From assembly GCF_902499175.1 (NCBI RefSeq), contig NZ_CABVQC010000017.1, positions 59,891-123,890 on the forward strand: a stretch of DNA of 64,000 bases, given 5' to 3'. The notes below the pieces were generated by a model. It saw only the letters and a program-made list of their open reading frames with translations. It did no database searches and was not told where the DNA came from. The stretch comes from Burkholderia aenigmatica. Lineage in GTDB: Bacteria > Pseudomonadota > Gammaproteobacteria > Burkholderiales > Burkholderiaceae. The stretch's first letter is position 1. Every line of letters starts with the position of its first letter. Shown piece after piece: positions 8,695 to 17,706 of this stretch. Both the position numbers and the translations under genes were made by a program.

Positions 8695-9699
8695 ATGGAC
8701 CGGCTTCAGGCCATGCAGGTGTTTACTCGCGTCGTCGATACAAGCAGCTTCACCAAGGCAGCAGAAACGCTCAGCTTGCCGCGAGCGTCCGTCACGACGA
8801 TCATCCAGAATCTCGAAGCCTTCCTCGGCGTGCGGCTGATGCATCGGACCACGCGCCGGCTGTCGCTCACGCCGGACGGCGCCGCGTACTACGAACGATG
8901 CGTGCGGATCCTCGCGGACGTCGAGGAAACCGAGGCGAGCTTCCAGGCGAACAACCGGAAGCCGCACGGAAAGTTGCGTATCGACATGCCGGGTTCGATC
9001 GGGCGGCTGCTCGTGATTCCGTCGCTGTGCGAATTTCATACGCGCTATCCGGACATCGACCTGCAGCTCGGCCTGTCCGACCGGCCGGTCGACCTGCTGC
9101 AGGAAGGTGTCGATTGCGTGATCCGCGTCGGCGCACTGCAGGACTCGTCGCTCGTCGCGCGCCGGGTTGGCCTGTTCGAATGCGTGACGGTCGCGTCGCC
9201 CGACTATCTCGAACGCCACGGCGAGCCGCAGACGATCGACGACCTGAACCAGCACAAGGCCGTCAACTACTTCTCGAGCCGTACCGGCCGCACGATCGAC
9301 TGGACGTTCCTGACCGACGGCAAGGAAGTCGAGATGAAGATGGAGGGCATCGTGTCGGTGAACGACGCGGATGCGTACGTGACCTGCGGGATCGAAGGCT
9401 TCGGGCTGATCCAGCCGCCGCTCTTCATGGTGCTGCCGCATCTGCGCGAAGGCCGGCTCAAGGAAGTGCTGCCCGGCGTCAAGCCGCTGCCGATGCCGAT
9501 CTCGGTCGTGTATCCGCACAGCCGCCATCTGTCGCCGAAGGTGCGCGTGTTCGTCGACTGGGTCGCCGAAGTGTTCGACCGCTGCCCGCTGCTGAGCGGC
9601 AAGGGCTGCCTCGACGCGACCTGCAGCAAGCGCACGTTCGAGGAAGCCGAGCGCGCGCCGGTGCTCGACACGCCGGTCATCAACGAATGGGTCGCGTAA
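8695..9699 (+). CDS. ceoR: LysR-type regulator CeoR (BpeT-like) of the efflux operon
   Basis: A 334-residue LysR regulator with N-terminal winged helix-turn-helix (MQVFTRVVDTSSFTKAAETLSLPRASVT, residues about 7-35) and a C-terminal effector domain (RLLVIPSLCEFHTRYPDIDLQL). The tail is longer than in most LysR proteins and contains cysteines. A GGAGG at 8685-8689 is well placed for the ATG at 8695 and too close for the GTG at 8692. It diverges from llpE, as ceoR/bpeT does in other Burkholderia. There it activates the pump operon, and the B. cenocepacia operon is salicylate-inducible; here that is inferred from order and family. Confidence 0.85.
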   Translation: MDRLQAMQVFTRVVDTSSFTKAAETLSLPRASVTTIIQNLEAFLGVRLMHRTTRRLSLTPDGAAYYERCVRILADVEETEASFQANNRKPHGKLRIDMPGSIGRLLVIPSLCEFHTRYPDIDLQLGLSDRPVDLLQEGVDCVIRVGALQDSSLVARRVGLFECVTVASPDYLERHGEPQTIDDLNQHKAVNYFSSRTGRTIDWTFLTDGKEVEMKMEGIVSVNDADAYVTCGIEGFGLIQPPLFMVLPHLREGRLKEVLPGVKPLPMPISVVYPHSRHLSPKVRVFVDWVAEVFDRCPLLSGKGCLDATCSKRTFEEAERAPVLDTPVINEWVA

Positions 9700-10129
9700 T
9701 CGGCTCCGGGCGACTGAACTTACGCGCCTGAACTGAGCAACTGAACCGCACGCGCGGGCTGAGCAGCCCGCGTGTCGCCCCGCCTCCGCGCCACGTTCCA
9801 GCCCGGCGCACCTGATCCTTCCCGAATCCGCAGCAAACCTTTGTGCCAGGCGACGCAATCGTCCGCAGGCGTCGTCGCGCGCCGTCGCCGCACCCGCGCG
9901 AGGCCCGCTGCAAGCGGGTTCGAGCGATTTCCGCATAACCCTGCCAGCCGTACGGATGTCGATTGTTCCACTGACACGACAATTCAATTCGCATCTGCCG
10001 CATTTATCGCGACGGAACAGATACCTAGAGTAAACCCTGTCGCGCACCTCGTTGCGCATCGAACAGATCCCGCTTGATGGGACCGGAGTAAGCGCTCTAG
10101 CGCCAGCTCCGAAAGACTGGAGTTTCGCC
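9700..10129. other. intergenic region after ceoR
   Basis: These 430 bases hold the ceoR terminator candidate and the leader of the DUF4148 gene. The rest shows no coding signal or recognisable RNA. Confidence 0.55.
9751..9774 (+). terminator. hairpin after ceoR
   Basis: A stem of 8 pairs (CGCGGGCT with AGCCCGCG, loop GAGC) lies about 50 bases after the ceoR stop. No T run follows, so it may be a weak or Rho-assisted terminator. Confidence 0.45.
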
Positions 10130-10423
10130 ATGAACCGCCGCCATCTTCTCTCCGCCCTCGCCCTCACGCTCGCCGTGTCCGCACCGGCCTTCGCCGATTC
10201 GGGTACGCCGCACGCCGGTGATTACGGCAACACGTCGTGGTACTCGCAACACTACGGCCCGCGCACGCGCGCCGAAGTGAGCGCGGAAGTCGAGCAAGCG
10301 CGCAAGGACGGCACGCTCGCGTACCTGCGCAAGGCCAATTCGTATCCGCAAGGGCTCGAGCTGGCACAAGGCCCGTATCGCTCGATGCCGGAAAGCAACC
10401 AGCTCGCCGGCGGGGGCCGGTAA
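10130..10423 (+). CDS. DUF4148-family exported protein
   Basis: A 97-residue protein with a signal peptide (MNRRHLLSALALTLAVSAPAFA, cut before DSGTP) and the short secreted domain common in Burkholderia and relatives, with the typical RAEVSAEVEQARKDGTLAYLRKANSYP stretch split over residues about 45-72. DUF4148 proteins are small periplasmic proteins of unknown role, often many copies per genome and often changed by stress. A purine-rich GACTGGAG precedes the ATG. The gene stands alone. Confidence 0.85.
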   Translation: MNRRHLLSALALTLAVSAPAFADSGTPHAGDYGNTSWYSQHYGPRTRAEVSAEVEQARKDGTLAYLRKANSYPQGLELAQGPYRSMPESNQLAGGGR

Positions 10424-10431
10424 ACGCGCAA

Positions 10432-10462
10432 CGCCGCGCAGCGGGTGGCCCCGTGCGCGGCG
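10432..10462 (+). terminator. hairpin after the DUF4148 gene
   Basis: Nine complementary bases, CGCCGCGCA and TGCGCGGCG, flank a 13-base loop just after the stop codon. Only a short T-containing tail follows, so termination strength is uncertain. Confidence 0.45.
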
Positions 10463-10524
10463 TCGCGATTTCCCTATCGACGACTCGCCGAGTCAGTCAG
10501 TTAGATAGTTAGTTGCAGGAGCAC

Positions 10525-10617
10525 ATGATGAACGATCAACTCCCTTCGCCGCTCGATCACTGGGACGACACCACGCCGGTGTGGACGCCGTTCCGTTCGG
10601 CCCCGCAAGCGCACTGA
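10525..10617 (+). CDS. possible small protein of 30 residues
   Basis: A short frame opens with two ATG codons (10525 and 10528) behind AGGA and ends at a TGA at 10617. The product begins MMNDQLPSPLDHWDDTTPVW and ends in APQAH. It is acidic, rich in Pro, Asp and Trp, and has no membrane segment. It may be co-transcribed with the DUF4148 gene 100 bases upstream. I know no family for it. Support is the ribosome binding site, the clean frame and the tight end before the convergent neighbour; conservation has not been tested. Confidence 0.45.
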   Translation: MMNDQLPSPLDHWDDTTPVWTPFRSAPQAH

Positions 10618-10643
10618 CCGCCGGCTGAGTCGTTACCCGGCCC

Positions 10644-11723
10644 TTACCGGCGCGGCACCCCGTCGCGCCATTCGCCCCAGTGCGTCACGATGTCCTGAAC
10701 GAGCGGATTGCCCGCGCGGTACAGGTTTTCGGTCGCCGGGGCGAAGCCGCCCTGGTCCGCGTAGTTCAGCAGGTTGTCGGCACTCGTCTGCCCCGCATAC
10801 GGCCGGTCGAAATCCGACCCCGTGCGCAGCAGCGCGACGCGCGACAGGTCGACCCGCTTCACGCTCGCCGCACGCTTGAGCGCTTCATACGTCGCGTTGT
10901 CTTCCTGCGCGGTCATGCAGTAGGTGCCCTTGCCGTCGGTCAGGATCTTGGTCCACCGGCGCGCGCGCTCGCCGATCAACGTGCCCGAGAACCACGTGTT
11001 GCCCGATGACGTGTCGCATTGAATCACCGTCGGCGGCCGGTTCGCCGGCGCATACGTGAACTTCGCGCGCGCGGCCTGCGCCTGCGCGCTGTCGGCGAGC
11101 ACCACGTTGCGCGACAGCGCGACCGCGGCGTCGGTCAGTTGCGGGTTGAGCTGGAACACCTCGGTGCGATAGTCGAGCGGCGGCTTGTCGTTCGGGCTCT
11201 TGGTGTTGATGCCGAGGAAGCCCGTATTCCAGCCGGCCGGGATCTCGCGTGCATCGAGCTCCCACTGCAGGCTGAAATCGACGAGGTATTTCGACCACGC
11301 GGCCGAACCGATCGTGCCTTGCGCGGGGTCGACGCCCGCGATACCTGAGATCAGGAAGTACGTGCGGCGCAGATCGAAGCGCTGCGAGAACGTGAGCGCC
11401 ATGATCGTCGCCGACGCGTTCGCATAGCCCATACCGGTCGTGACTACGCACACGTCCTGCTTGTTGCAATGCACGTTCGGGTAGTCGGGCGACAGGCCAG
11501 GCACGGCGATGTCGCGCCACGGGCCGAGCCGGTCGAGCCATGCCTGGCCCTCCGGACCGAACATCGTGATGATCATGACCTTGACCGGGCGGCCCTGTGC
11601 ACCGGTCTCGGCGAATGCATTGTTGCCCGCGTCGTTGCCCTGGTTGTCCTGCGCGATCGACGGCGCAGTGGCACAGGCAGCGAGCGAGAATGCAGCGGCG
11701 GAAAGAATGGAGCGAGTCAGCAT
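10644..11723 (-). CDS. purine nucleoside permease-like exported protein (NUP family)
   Basis: A 359-residue protein with an N-terminal export signal. SLAAC gives a possible lipobox with Cys17, although cleavage by signal peptidase I after SIAQ is also possible. The mature part matches the NUP family named after a fungal nucleoside permease: KVMIITMFGPEGQAWLDRL near the start, then VVTTGMGYANASATIMAL and FLISGIAGVDPAQGTIGSAA. These regions resemble the nucleoside phosphorylase fold, so it may bind or cleave nucleosides in the periplasm rather than act as a membrane carrier. The ATG at 11723 is used because it starts the signal peptide. No purine genes are adjacent. Confidence 0.78.
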   Translation of the reverse strand: MLTRSILSAAAFSLAACATAPSIAQDNQGNDAGNNAFAETGAQGRPVKVMIITMFGPEGQAWLDRLGPWRDIAVPGLSPDYPNVHCNKQDVCVVTTGMGYANASATIMALTFSQRFDLRRTYFLISGIAGVDPAQGTIGSAAWSKYLVDFSLQWELDAREIPAGWNTGFLGINTKSPNDKPPLDYRTEVFQLNPQLTDAAVALSRNVVLADSAQAQAARAKFTYAPANRPPTVIQCDTSSGNTWFSGTLIGERARRWTKILTDGKGTYCMTAQEDNATYEALKRAASVKRVDLSRVALLRTGSDFDRPYAGQTSADNLLNYADQGGFAPATENLYRAGNPLVQDIVTHWGEWRDGVPRR

Positions 11724-11995
11724 CGGCGTTCCTTGTTTCGATGATGTTGGGTGAGAACGGCTCTCGGAGACTGCGCGACGGAGTATAGAACGGGCATGCG
11801 CGATGCGGAACCCGACTACGAAACGGCAGCGATGTTGACGTACCGACGAAATGCACGCGCAAAGCGTGATGCGCATCGCCGGCATTCGAGCGCAATTGCG
11901 CAGCAATCGGCACCCGCCTCATGCAACACCATCAGGAATGCTATCGAATTGGCCGACTTGCCCACCGTGCCCGCACGACCATCCCCCGCCAACCG

Positions 11996-12586
11996 CTACA
12001 GCCGCGCCAGCCCCGCGAGCCCGTAACCCAGCACGACGAGCGCCGCCACCCCATGGCTCGCCGCGAGCAGCTGCGGCGACTTCACGATCCGGCCGATCAC
12101 GCTGCCGCCGAACGCGAACACGAGTTGCCCCGCGAGGCTGCCGGCAAACACGCACGCGGCACCGAGCAGCCAGTGCCGATGCGCACCGGCGGCGGCCGTT
12201 GCATAGCCGTAGAACAACAGGATCGTCAGCGGGTTCGCCAGCGTGACGAAGAACATCGATGAAAACGGGCGGCTGTCCGGTGGCCGCGCGTCGCCGTCGA
12301 GCGTGCGGCGGCGATCCCGCAGCGCCTGCCACAGCATCCGCGCGCCCATTGCGAGCAGCACGAGCGCGCCGACCAGACGAAACAGCGACAGATGCGCGGC
12401 GAGCGTGCTGGCGAGCATCGCGCCGAGCGTGAACGCAACGACCGCATAGCAGCCGTCGGCCGTCGCGACCCCCACCGCCGCGCGCACGCCGCTTGCGGCG
12501 CCGGCGCGCACCCCGTAGTTCACGATCATCAGCGCAACGGGCCCGACCGACAGCGCGATCATCAGCCCGAACAGGAAATCGTTCAT
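11996..12586 (-). CDS. LysE/RhtB-family amino-acid exporter
   Basis: A 196-residue inner-membrane protein with about six membrane segments. The start, MNDFLFGLMIALSVGPVALMIV, with the conserved GPV after the first segment, and the later FFVTLANPLTILLFYGY are typical of the LysE superfamily, which exports amino acids or related metabolites. The ATG at 12586 gives the normal family length. A TTG further upstream at 12637 would add 17 polar residues. The gene follows selD by 71 bases on the same strand, and an 11-pair hairpin covers its ribosome binding site region. Confidence 0.8.
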   Translation of the reverse strand: MNDFLFGLMIALSVGPVALMIVNYGVRAGAASGVRAAVGVATADGCYAVVAFTLGAMLASTLAAHLSLFRLVGALVLLAMGARMLWQALRDRRRTLDGDARPPDSRPFSSMFFVTLANPLTILLFYGYATAAAGAHRHWLLGAACVFAGSLAGQLVFAFGGSVIGRIVKSPQLLAASHGVAALVVLGYGLAGLARL

Positions 12587-12592
12587 CGGTCG

Positions 12593-12618
12593 TCGATGCC
12601 TTCGATGGAAGGCATCGA
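12593..12618 (-). promoter_or_regulatory. perfect 11-bp hairpin over the LysE-family ribosome binding site
   Basis: The arms TCGATGCCTTC (12593-12603) and GAAGGCATCGA (12608-12618) pair perfectly around a 4-base loop. In the minus-strand transcript the hairpin ends seven bases before the start codon of the exporter gene, and its 3' arm contains the only purine-rich AAGG. No T run follows on the minus strand, so it is not a usual terminator. It could limit translation or stabilise the selD end. Confidence 0.5.
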
Positions 12619-12657
12619 TTTTAGCGACCGCAATCAATCAGGTGTGGCGAATCAGCG

Positions 12658-13731
12658 TCACGCGACATCGACTCGCGCAGGCCCGTCCACCATCTCGCCG
12701 ATCACGCCCGCGCGGTCGAAGCCGTCGGCACGGAAGCATGCGAGCACCTCATCGACGGCCTCGGGCGCGCACGCGACCAGCAGGCCGCCCGACGTTTGCG
12801 GATCGGTCAGCAGCGCCTGCGCGACGGGTGGCAGCGTGGCGGCCAGCTGGACGTCCGCGCCGTACGCGGCCCAGTTGCGGCCTGACGCGCCGGTGAACAC
12901 GCCGTCGGCGACGAACGCCTCGACGCCCGTGAGCCACGGCAACGACGCATAGTGCACGCGCGCGGTGAGGTGCGCGCCACGTGCCAGCTCGAGCGTATGG
13001 CCGAGCAGCCCGAAGCCCGTGACGTCGGTCAGCGCGTGCACGCCCGGCAGCGCGGCGAGCTCGGCGCCCGGCCGGTTCAGCTTGGTGGTCGTCGCGACCA
13101 TCTGCGCGTAGCCCGCGGCGTCGAGCTGATTCTTCTTCAGCGCGGCGGACAGCACGCCGACGCCGAGCGGCTTGCCGAGCACGAGCACGTCGCCCGCACG
13201 GGCCGCCGCATTGCGCTTCACGCGCGACGGATGCACGACGCCGATCGCCGCGAGCCCGTAGATCGGCTCGACCGAATCGATCGAATGGCCGCCGGCGACC
13301 GGAATGCCGGCATCCGCGCACACCGATTCGCCGCCGCGCAGCACGGCCGCGATCGTCTCATGCGGCAGCACGTTGATCGGCATCCCGACCAGCGCGAGCG
13401 CGAGGATCGGCTTGCCGCCCATCGCGTAGACGTCGGACAGCGCGTTGGTCGCCGCGATGCGGCCGAAGTCGAACGGATCGTCGACGATCGGCATGAAGAA
13501 GTCGGTGGTCGCGACGATCGCCTGCTCGTCGTTGAGGCGATAGACGGCCGCGTCGTCGGACGTCTCGGTGCCGACCAGCAGATCCGGGAACAGGGCGGGC
13601 GGCGTCGCGCGCTTCAGCAGCTCGGACAGCACGCCCGGCGCGATCTTGCAGCCGCAGCCGCCCCCGTGCGACAGGCTCGTGAGGCGCGGAACGGCAGGCT
13701 GGGCTTGGGTGGCTTCGGTCATGGTCGGCAT
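12658..13731 (-). CDS. selD: selenide, water dikinase (selenophosphate synthase)
   Basis: The enzyme makes selenophosphate from selenide, ATP and water for selenocysteine and selenouridine synthesis. The 357-residue product has the glycine-rich active segment HGGGCGCKI, with Cys26 and Lys29 matching the catalytic Cys17 and Lys20 of E. coli SelD, so this is the cysteine form, not the selenocysteine form. The AIRS-type domain follows (TTDFFMPIVDDPFDFGRIAA, ALTDVTGFGLLGH). selA, selB and selU are not in the window. The start at 13731 has a weak ribosome binding site; the ATG at 13722 is equally possible. Confidence 0.93.
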   Translation of the reverse strand: MPTMTEATQAQPAVPRLTSLSHGGGCGCKIAPGVLSELLKRATPPALFPDLLVGTETSDDAAVYRLNDEQAIVATTDFFMPIVDDPFDFGRIAATNALSDVYAMGGKPILALALVGMPINVLPHETIAAVLRGGESVCADAGIPVAGGHSIDSVEPIYGLAAIGVVHPSRVKRNAAARAGDVLVLGKPLGVGVLSAALKKNQLDAAGYAQMVATTTKLNRPGAELAALPGVHALTDVTGFGLLGHTLELARGAHLTARVHYASLPWLTGVEAFVADGVFTGASGRNWAAYGADVQLAATLPPVAQALLTDPQTSGGLLVACAPEAVDEVLACFRADGFDRAGVIGEMVDGPARVDVA

Positions 13732-13828
13732 CCGGTGAATAACAACACGCCATTATCGACAATTCCGTGCGAGCGCGCCCGATACCCACATAATGACGGC
13801 GCTCCCGCCCCCGTCCGCCCCTTCGCCC

Positions 13829-14665
13829 ATGGACCACCTCTTCATCGGCCTCGTGCTGTGCTCCGCGTTGCTGCACGCGATCTGGAATGCCTTCCTCCAC
13901 GTCAGCGAAGACCGGCTCGTGCAGCTCGGCACGATGTCGCTGCCGTATTTCGCGTTCGGTGTCGTCGGCGCCGCGCTGCTGCCCGCGCCGGCGCCCGCCG
14001 CGTGGCCGTACATCGCCGCGTCGGCCGCGCTCGAGGTCGCGTACTGCTTCACGCTGGCGCGCGCGTACCGCAGCGGCGAATTCGGGCAGATCTATCCGAT
14101 CGCGCGCGGCATCTCGCCGCTGCTCGTGTCGGTGCTGGCACTCGCGATCCTGCACGAGCGGCCGACGCCGTTCGGCTTCGCGGGCATCGCGCTCGTGTCG
14201 TTCGGCATCATGTCGCTCGCGCTGCGGCGCGGCTTCCGGTTCTCCGGCGAAGGCGTGCCGTTTGCGCTGCTCACGGGCGTGTTCATCGCCGCGTATTCGA
14301 TCTGCGACGGCATCGGCTCGCGCGTGTCGGGCAGCGCGCTCGGCTACATCGCGTGGGTGTATGTGCTGTGGAGCGTGCCGCAGTTCGTGCTGGTCTGCGC
14401 GGTGCGTGGCGGCCCGCGCGCGGTGCTCGGCTCGCGCACCGCGCTCACGCAGGGCGCGATCGCCGGCACGATCTCGCTCGCCGCGTACGGGATCGTGATC
14501 CTCGCGTACCGGTACTTGCCGGTCGGGACGGTGTCGGCGCTGCGCGAAACGAGCTCGATCTTCGCGGTTGCGATCGGCTGGCTCGTGATGCGCGAGCGGC
14601 CCGGCGCGCAGCGGCTCGCCGCGTGCGCGCTGGTGGTGGCGGGCGCGGCGCTGATCCGGCTGTAA
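13829..14665 (+). CDS. EamA/DMT-family transporter
   Basis: A 278-residue inner-membrane protein with ten predicted membrane segments in two EamA repeats, the drug/metabolite transporter layout. Marks include LLHAIWNAFLH at the start and FGQIYPIARGISPLLVSVLAL in the first repeat. I prefer the ATG at 13829 because MDHLFIGLVLCSALLHAIW fits the family start; the ATG at 13793 adds a Pro-rich lead. Neither has a clear ribosome binding site. It diverges from selD and converges with the gabR-like gene. The substrate is unknown. Confidence 0.82.
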   Translation: MDHLFIGLVLCSALLHAIWNAFLHVSEDRLVQLGTMSLPYFAFGVVGAALLPAPAPAAWPYIAASAALEVAYCFTLARAYRSGEFGQIYPIARGISPLLVSVLALAILHERPTPFGFAGIALVSFGIMSLALRRGFRFSGEGVPFALLTGVFIAAYSICDGIGSRVSGSALGYIAWVYVLWSVPQFVLVCAVRGGPRAVLGSRTALTQGAIAGTISLAAYGIVILAYRYLPVGTVSALRETSSIFAVAIGWLVMRERPGAQRLAACALVVAGAALIRL

Positions 14666-14759
14666 GCGCGCGGACGTTCCCGACGCTGCGGCGAGCGTTG
14701 ATCGTGCCCTGCGCCGACTGCCCGCACGACACCGCGACTATGCGGTCGAGCCGCTCCGC

Positions 14760-16271
14760 TCAAGCCCCTGCAACGACCCCGCCGAACGCCCGCTCGTCGA
14801 TCGCCTCGGCGAGCGTTGCGAACGCGGTCGCGATCTCGTCCTCCGGCACGCACGCATAGCCGAGCAGCAACCCCGACGCCGCGCGCTCGCGATCCGCGTA
14901 GTAGCCGGATAGCGGCCGCACGACGATGTTGCGCTCGAGCGCGGCCTGCGCAACCGCGCGATCGTCGACACCCTCCGGCAACTGCGTGACGAGATGCAGC
15001 CCCGCATCGCTGCCAAGTGCGTGCAGCGTGTCGCCGTAGCGTTGCGCGACCGCGTCGAGCAGCACTTCGCGGCGCTGCCCGTACAGCGTGCGCATCTTGC
15101 GGATGTGCGACACGAAGTGCCCTTCCGCGATGAATTCCGCGAGCACGGCCTGCTGCAACAGCTGCCCTTCGCGATACAGCTCGGCGCTCGCGGTCGCGAA
15201 GCTTTCCGCGAGCGGCTCCGGCGCGACCAGGTAGCCGACCCGCAGCCCCGGGAACAGTGTCTTGCCGAAACTGCCGACGTAGATCACCTGCCCCGACGTG
15301 TCGAGACCCTGCAGCGACGCAAGCGGCCGGCTGCCGTAGCGGAATTCGCTGTCGTAGTCGTCCTCGATGATCCAGCAGCCGTGCTGGCGCGCGTATTCGA
15401 GCAACATGCGCCGCCGCGCGAGACTCATCACCATGCCGAGCGGATACTGGTGCGACGGCGTGACGAGCATCAGCTTCGGCGGCTCCGCGAGATCGGCGGC
15501 CGACGGCGCGATCCCTTCGTCGTCGACCGGAATCGGCCGCGTCGTCAGCCCCGACACATTCAGCACGCTGCGCACGCCCCAGTAGCACGGATCCTCGGTC
15601 CAGATCGCGTCGCCCGGGTCGGTCAGCAGCCGCACCGCGAGGTCGATCGACTGGTGGATGCCGGTCGTGATCACGATCTGCTCGGGCGTGCAGCGCACCG
15701 AGCGCGACGTGCGCAGGTAGTCGGCCAGCGCCTCGCGCAGCAAAGCGAGCCCGCCGCCCGGCGCGTAGGTCAGCAAATCGGGGCGCAGCCGCCGCCAGTA
15801 CTTGTTGTGCAGCCGCGTCCACACGCGCGCCGGAAATCGCGACACATCGGGCACGCCCGGCATGAACGCGCCGCCCTGCCGCTTCGACACGCCGGCGCCT
15901 TCGACGAGCCGCGTGCCACGCGCGGACAGCCGCCGCGCCGACGACAGCACGAGCGCCGGTCGCGCGGCGGCCGCGTCGGGCGGTGCGCCGACGATCTCGT
16001 CCGGCGCGCTGTCGGCCACGAAGGTGCCGCGGCCCGTCGCCGAATTCACATAGCCTTCGAGCGCAAGCTGTTCGTAAACCTGCGTGACCGTGTTGCGCGC
16101 GATCCCGAGTTCGGCCGCGAGCAGCCGCGACGACGGCACGCGCGTACCGGCCGGCAGTTCGCGCGACAGGATCGCCTGTTGCAGCAGCCGGTGAAGCTGC
16201 CGGTAGATCGGCTGTTCGCCGCCGCGCACGAGGCGCTGCGCCAGCCAGTCCGACAACACGCTCGCGCGCAT
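14760..16271 (-). CDS. gabR: MocR/GabR-family PLP-dependent regulator of GABA genes
   Basis: A 503-residue MocR-type regulator. The N-terminal GntR-like winged helix (PIYRQLHRLLQQAILSRELPAGTRVPSSRLLAAELGIARNTV, split over residues about 22-62) binds DNA; the C-terminal aminotransferase-like domain binds PLP. GSFGKTLFPGLRVGYL carries the PLP lysine. In known GabR the effector is the GABA-PLP adduct and the target is gabTD. Here the gene diverges from gabT across 126 bases, which supports that role. An AGGAG precedes the ATG at 16271. The symbol is by analogy, since B. subtilis GabR is distant. Confidence 0.8.
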   Translation of the reverse strand: MRASVLSDWLAQRLVRGGEQPIYRQLHRLLQQAILSRELPAGTRVPSSRLLAAELGIARNTVTQVYEQLALEGYVNSATGRGTFVADSAPDEIVGAPPDAAAARPALVLSSARRLSARGTRLVEGAGVSKRQGGAFMPGVPDVSRFPARVWTRLHNKYWRRLRPDLLTYAPGGGLALLREALADYLRTSRSVRCTPEQIVITTGIHQSIDLAVRLLTDPGDAIWTEDPCYWGVRSVLNVSGLTTRPIPVDDEGIAPSAADLAEPPKLMLVTPSHQYPLGMVMSLARRRMLLEYARQHGCWIIEDDYDSEFRYGSRPLASLQGLDTSGQVIYVGSFGKTLFPGLRVGYLVAPEPLAESFATASAELYREGQLLQQAVLAEFIAEGHFVSHIRKMRTLYGQRREVLLDAVAQRYGDTLHALGSDAGLHLVTQLPEGVDDRAVAQAALERNIVVRPLSGYYADRERAASGLLLGYACVPEDEIATAFATLAEAIDERAFGGVVAGA

Positions 16272-16297
16272 GATTGGCTCCTGTATATTTATTGAAA

Positions 16298-16318
16298 TGG
16301 CTCTGATTGCCAGAGCCA
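16298..16318. promoter_or_regulatory. palindromic operator candidate between gabR and gabT
   Basis: GGCTCTG (16299-16305) and CAGAGCC (16311-16317) form a perfect inverted repeat around ATTGC, extended by a T/A pair. It lies 27 bases before the gabR-like start and about 80 before gabT, where a shared regulator would act. A related half-site, TTGGCTC, occurs at 16274-16280. Confidence 0.5.
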
Positions 16319-16397
16319 AATGTGATTATAGTCGCCTCCATGGGCTGCCAACGCGCCCGATTCCCTACTCACCGGAAAGAACATCAAGGAGATGACC

Positions 16398-17681
16398 GTG
16401 AAGAATGCCGACCTGCTGGCCCGCAAGAACGCCGCCACCCCGCGCGGGGTTGGCGTGATGTGCGAGTTCTACGCAGCCCGCGCCGAGAACGCGGAACTGT
16501 GGGATGTCGAAGGCCGCCGCTTCATCGATTTCGCCGCCGGCATCGCGGTGCTGAACACGGGCCACCGCCACCCGAAGATCGTCAAGGCGATCTCGGATCA
16601 ACTGAACCTTTTCACGCACACCGCTTACCAGATCGTCCCGTACGCGTCGTACGTCGAGCTGGCTGAAAAGATCAACGACCGCGCACCGGGCGACTTCCCG
16701 AAGAAGACCGCGTTCTTCACGACCGGCGCAGAAGCCGTCGAGAACGCGATCAAGATCGCACGTGCAGCGACCGGCCGTCCGGGCGTCATCGCCTTCGCGG
16801 GCGGCTTCCACGGCCGCACGATGATGGGCATGGCGCTGACCGGCAAGGTCGCTCCGTACAAGCTGAACTTCGGCCCGTTCCCGGGCGACGTGTTCCACGC
16901 CCCGTACCCGAACGCCGTGCACGGCGTGACGACCGCCGACTCGATCAAGGCGATCGAGATGCTGTTCAAGGCCGACATCGATCCGAAGCGCGTCGCCGCG
17001 ATTATCTTCGAACCGGTCCAGGGCGAAGGCGGCTTCAACCCGGCGCCCGCCGAGTTCGTGCGCGCGCTGCGCAAGATCTGTAACGAACACGGCATCCTGC
17101 TGATCGCCGACGAAGTCCAGACCGGCTTCGCGCGTACCGGCAAGCTGTTCGCGATGCAGCACTACGACGTGCTGGCCGACCTGATCACGATGGCGAAGAG
17201 CCTCGCGGGCGGCATGCCGCTGTCGGGCGTCGTCGGCCGTGCGGACGTGATGGACGCGGCAGCGCCTGGCGGCCTCGGCGGCACGTACGCGGGCAACCCG
17301 CTGGCCGTCGCATCGGCACACGCGGTGCTCGAAATCATCGACGAAGAGAAGCTGTGCGAACGCGCGACGCAACTCGGCGACGTGCTGAAGGCGAAGCTGA
17401 ACGCACTGCAGGCCGACGTGCCGCAGATCGCCGACGTGCGCGGCCCGGGCGCGATGATCGCAGTCGAGTTCCTGAAGCCGGGCTCGGGCGAGCCGGATGC
17501 GGACTTCACGAAGCGCGTGCAGGCGCGTGCGCTCGAGCGCGGCCTGCTGCTGCTCGTGTGCGGCGTGTACTCGAACGTCGTGCGCTTCCTGTTCCCGCTG
17601 ACGATCCCGCAAGCCGTGTTCGACGAAGCACTCGTGATCCTCGAGGAAGTGCTGAAGGAAACGGTCGGCGTGCCGGCCTGA
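16398..17681 (+). CDS. gabT: 4-aminobutyrate--2-oxoglutarate transaminase
   Basis: GabT moves the amino group of GABA to 2-oxoglutarate, giving succinate semialdehyde and glutamate. This class III aminotransferase has the PLP lysine at residue 267 ([15 protein letters not shown]), the PLP-ring Asp238 ([13 protein letters not shown]) and the [16 protein letters not shown] segment. AAGGAG at 16386-16391 directly abuts the ATG at 16392 but lies six bases from the GTG at 16398, so I start at the GTG (427 residues, [10 protein letters not shown]). It is the first gene of a gabT-gabD unit divergent from the gabR-like regulator. Confidence 0.93.
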   Translation: MKNADLLARKNAATPRGVGVMCEFYAARAENAELWDVEGRRFIDFAAGIAVLNTGHRHPKIVKAISDQLNLFTHTAYQIVPYASYVELAEKINDRAPGDFPKKTAFFTTGAEAVENAIKIARAATGRPGVIAFAGGFHGRTMMGMALTGKVAPYKLNFGPFPGDVFHAPYPNAVHGVTTADSIKAIEMLFKADIDPKRVAAIIFEPVQGEGGFNPAPAEFVRALRKICNEHGILLIADEVQTGFARTGKLFAMQHYDVLADLITMAKSLAGGMPLSGVVGRADVMDAAAPGGLGGTYAGNPLAVASAHAVLEIIDEEKLCERATQLGDVLKAKLNALQADVPQIADVRGPGAMIAVEFLKPGSGEPDADFTKRVQARALERGLLLLVCGVYSNVVRFLFPLTIPQAVFDEALVILEEVLKETVGVPA

Positions 17682-17706
17682 GTTCCCGTCGACTTCAATT
17701 GAATGC

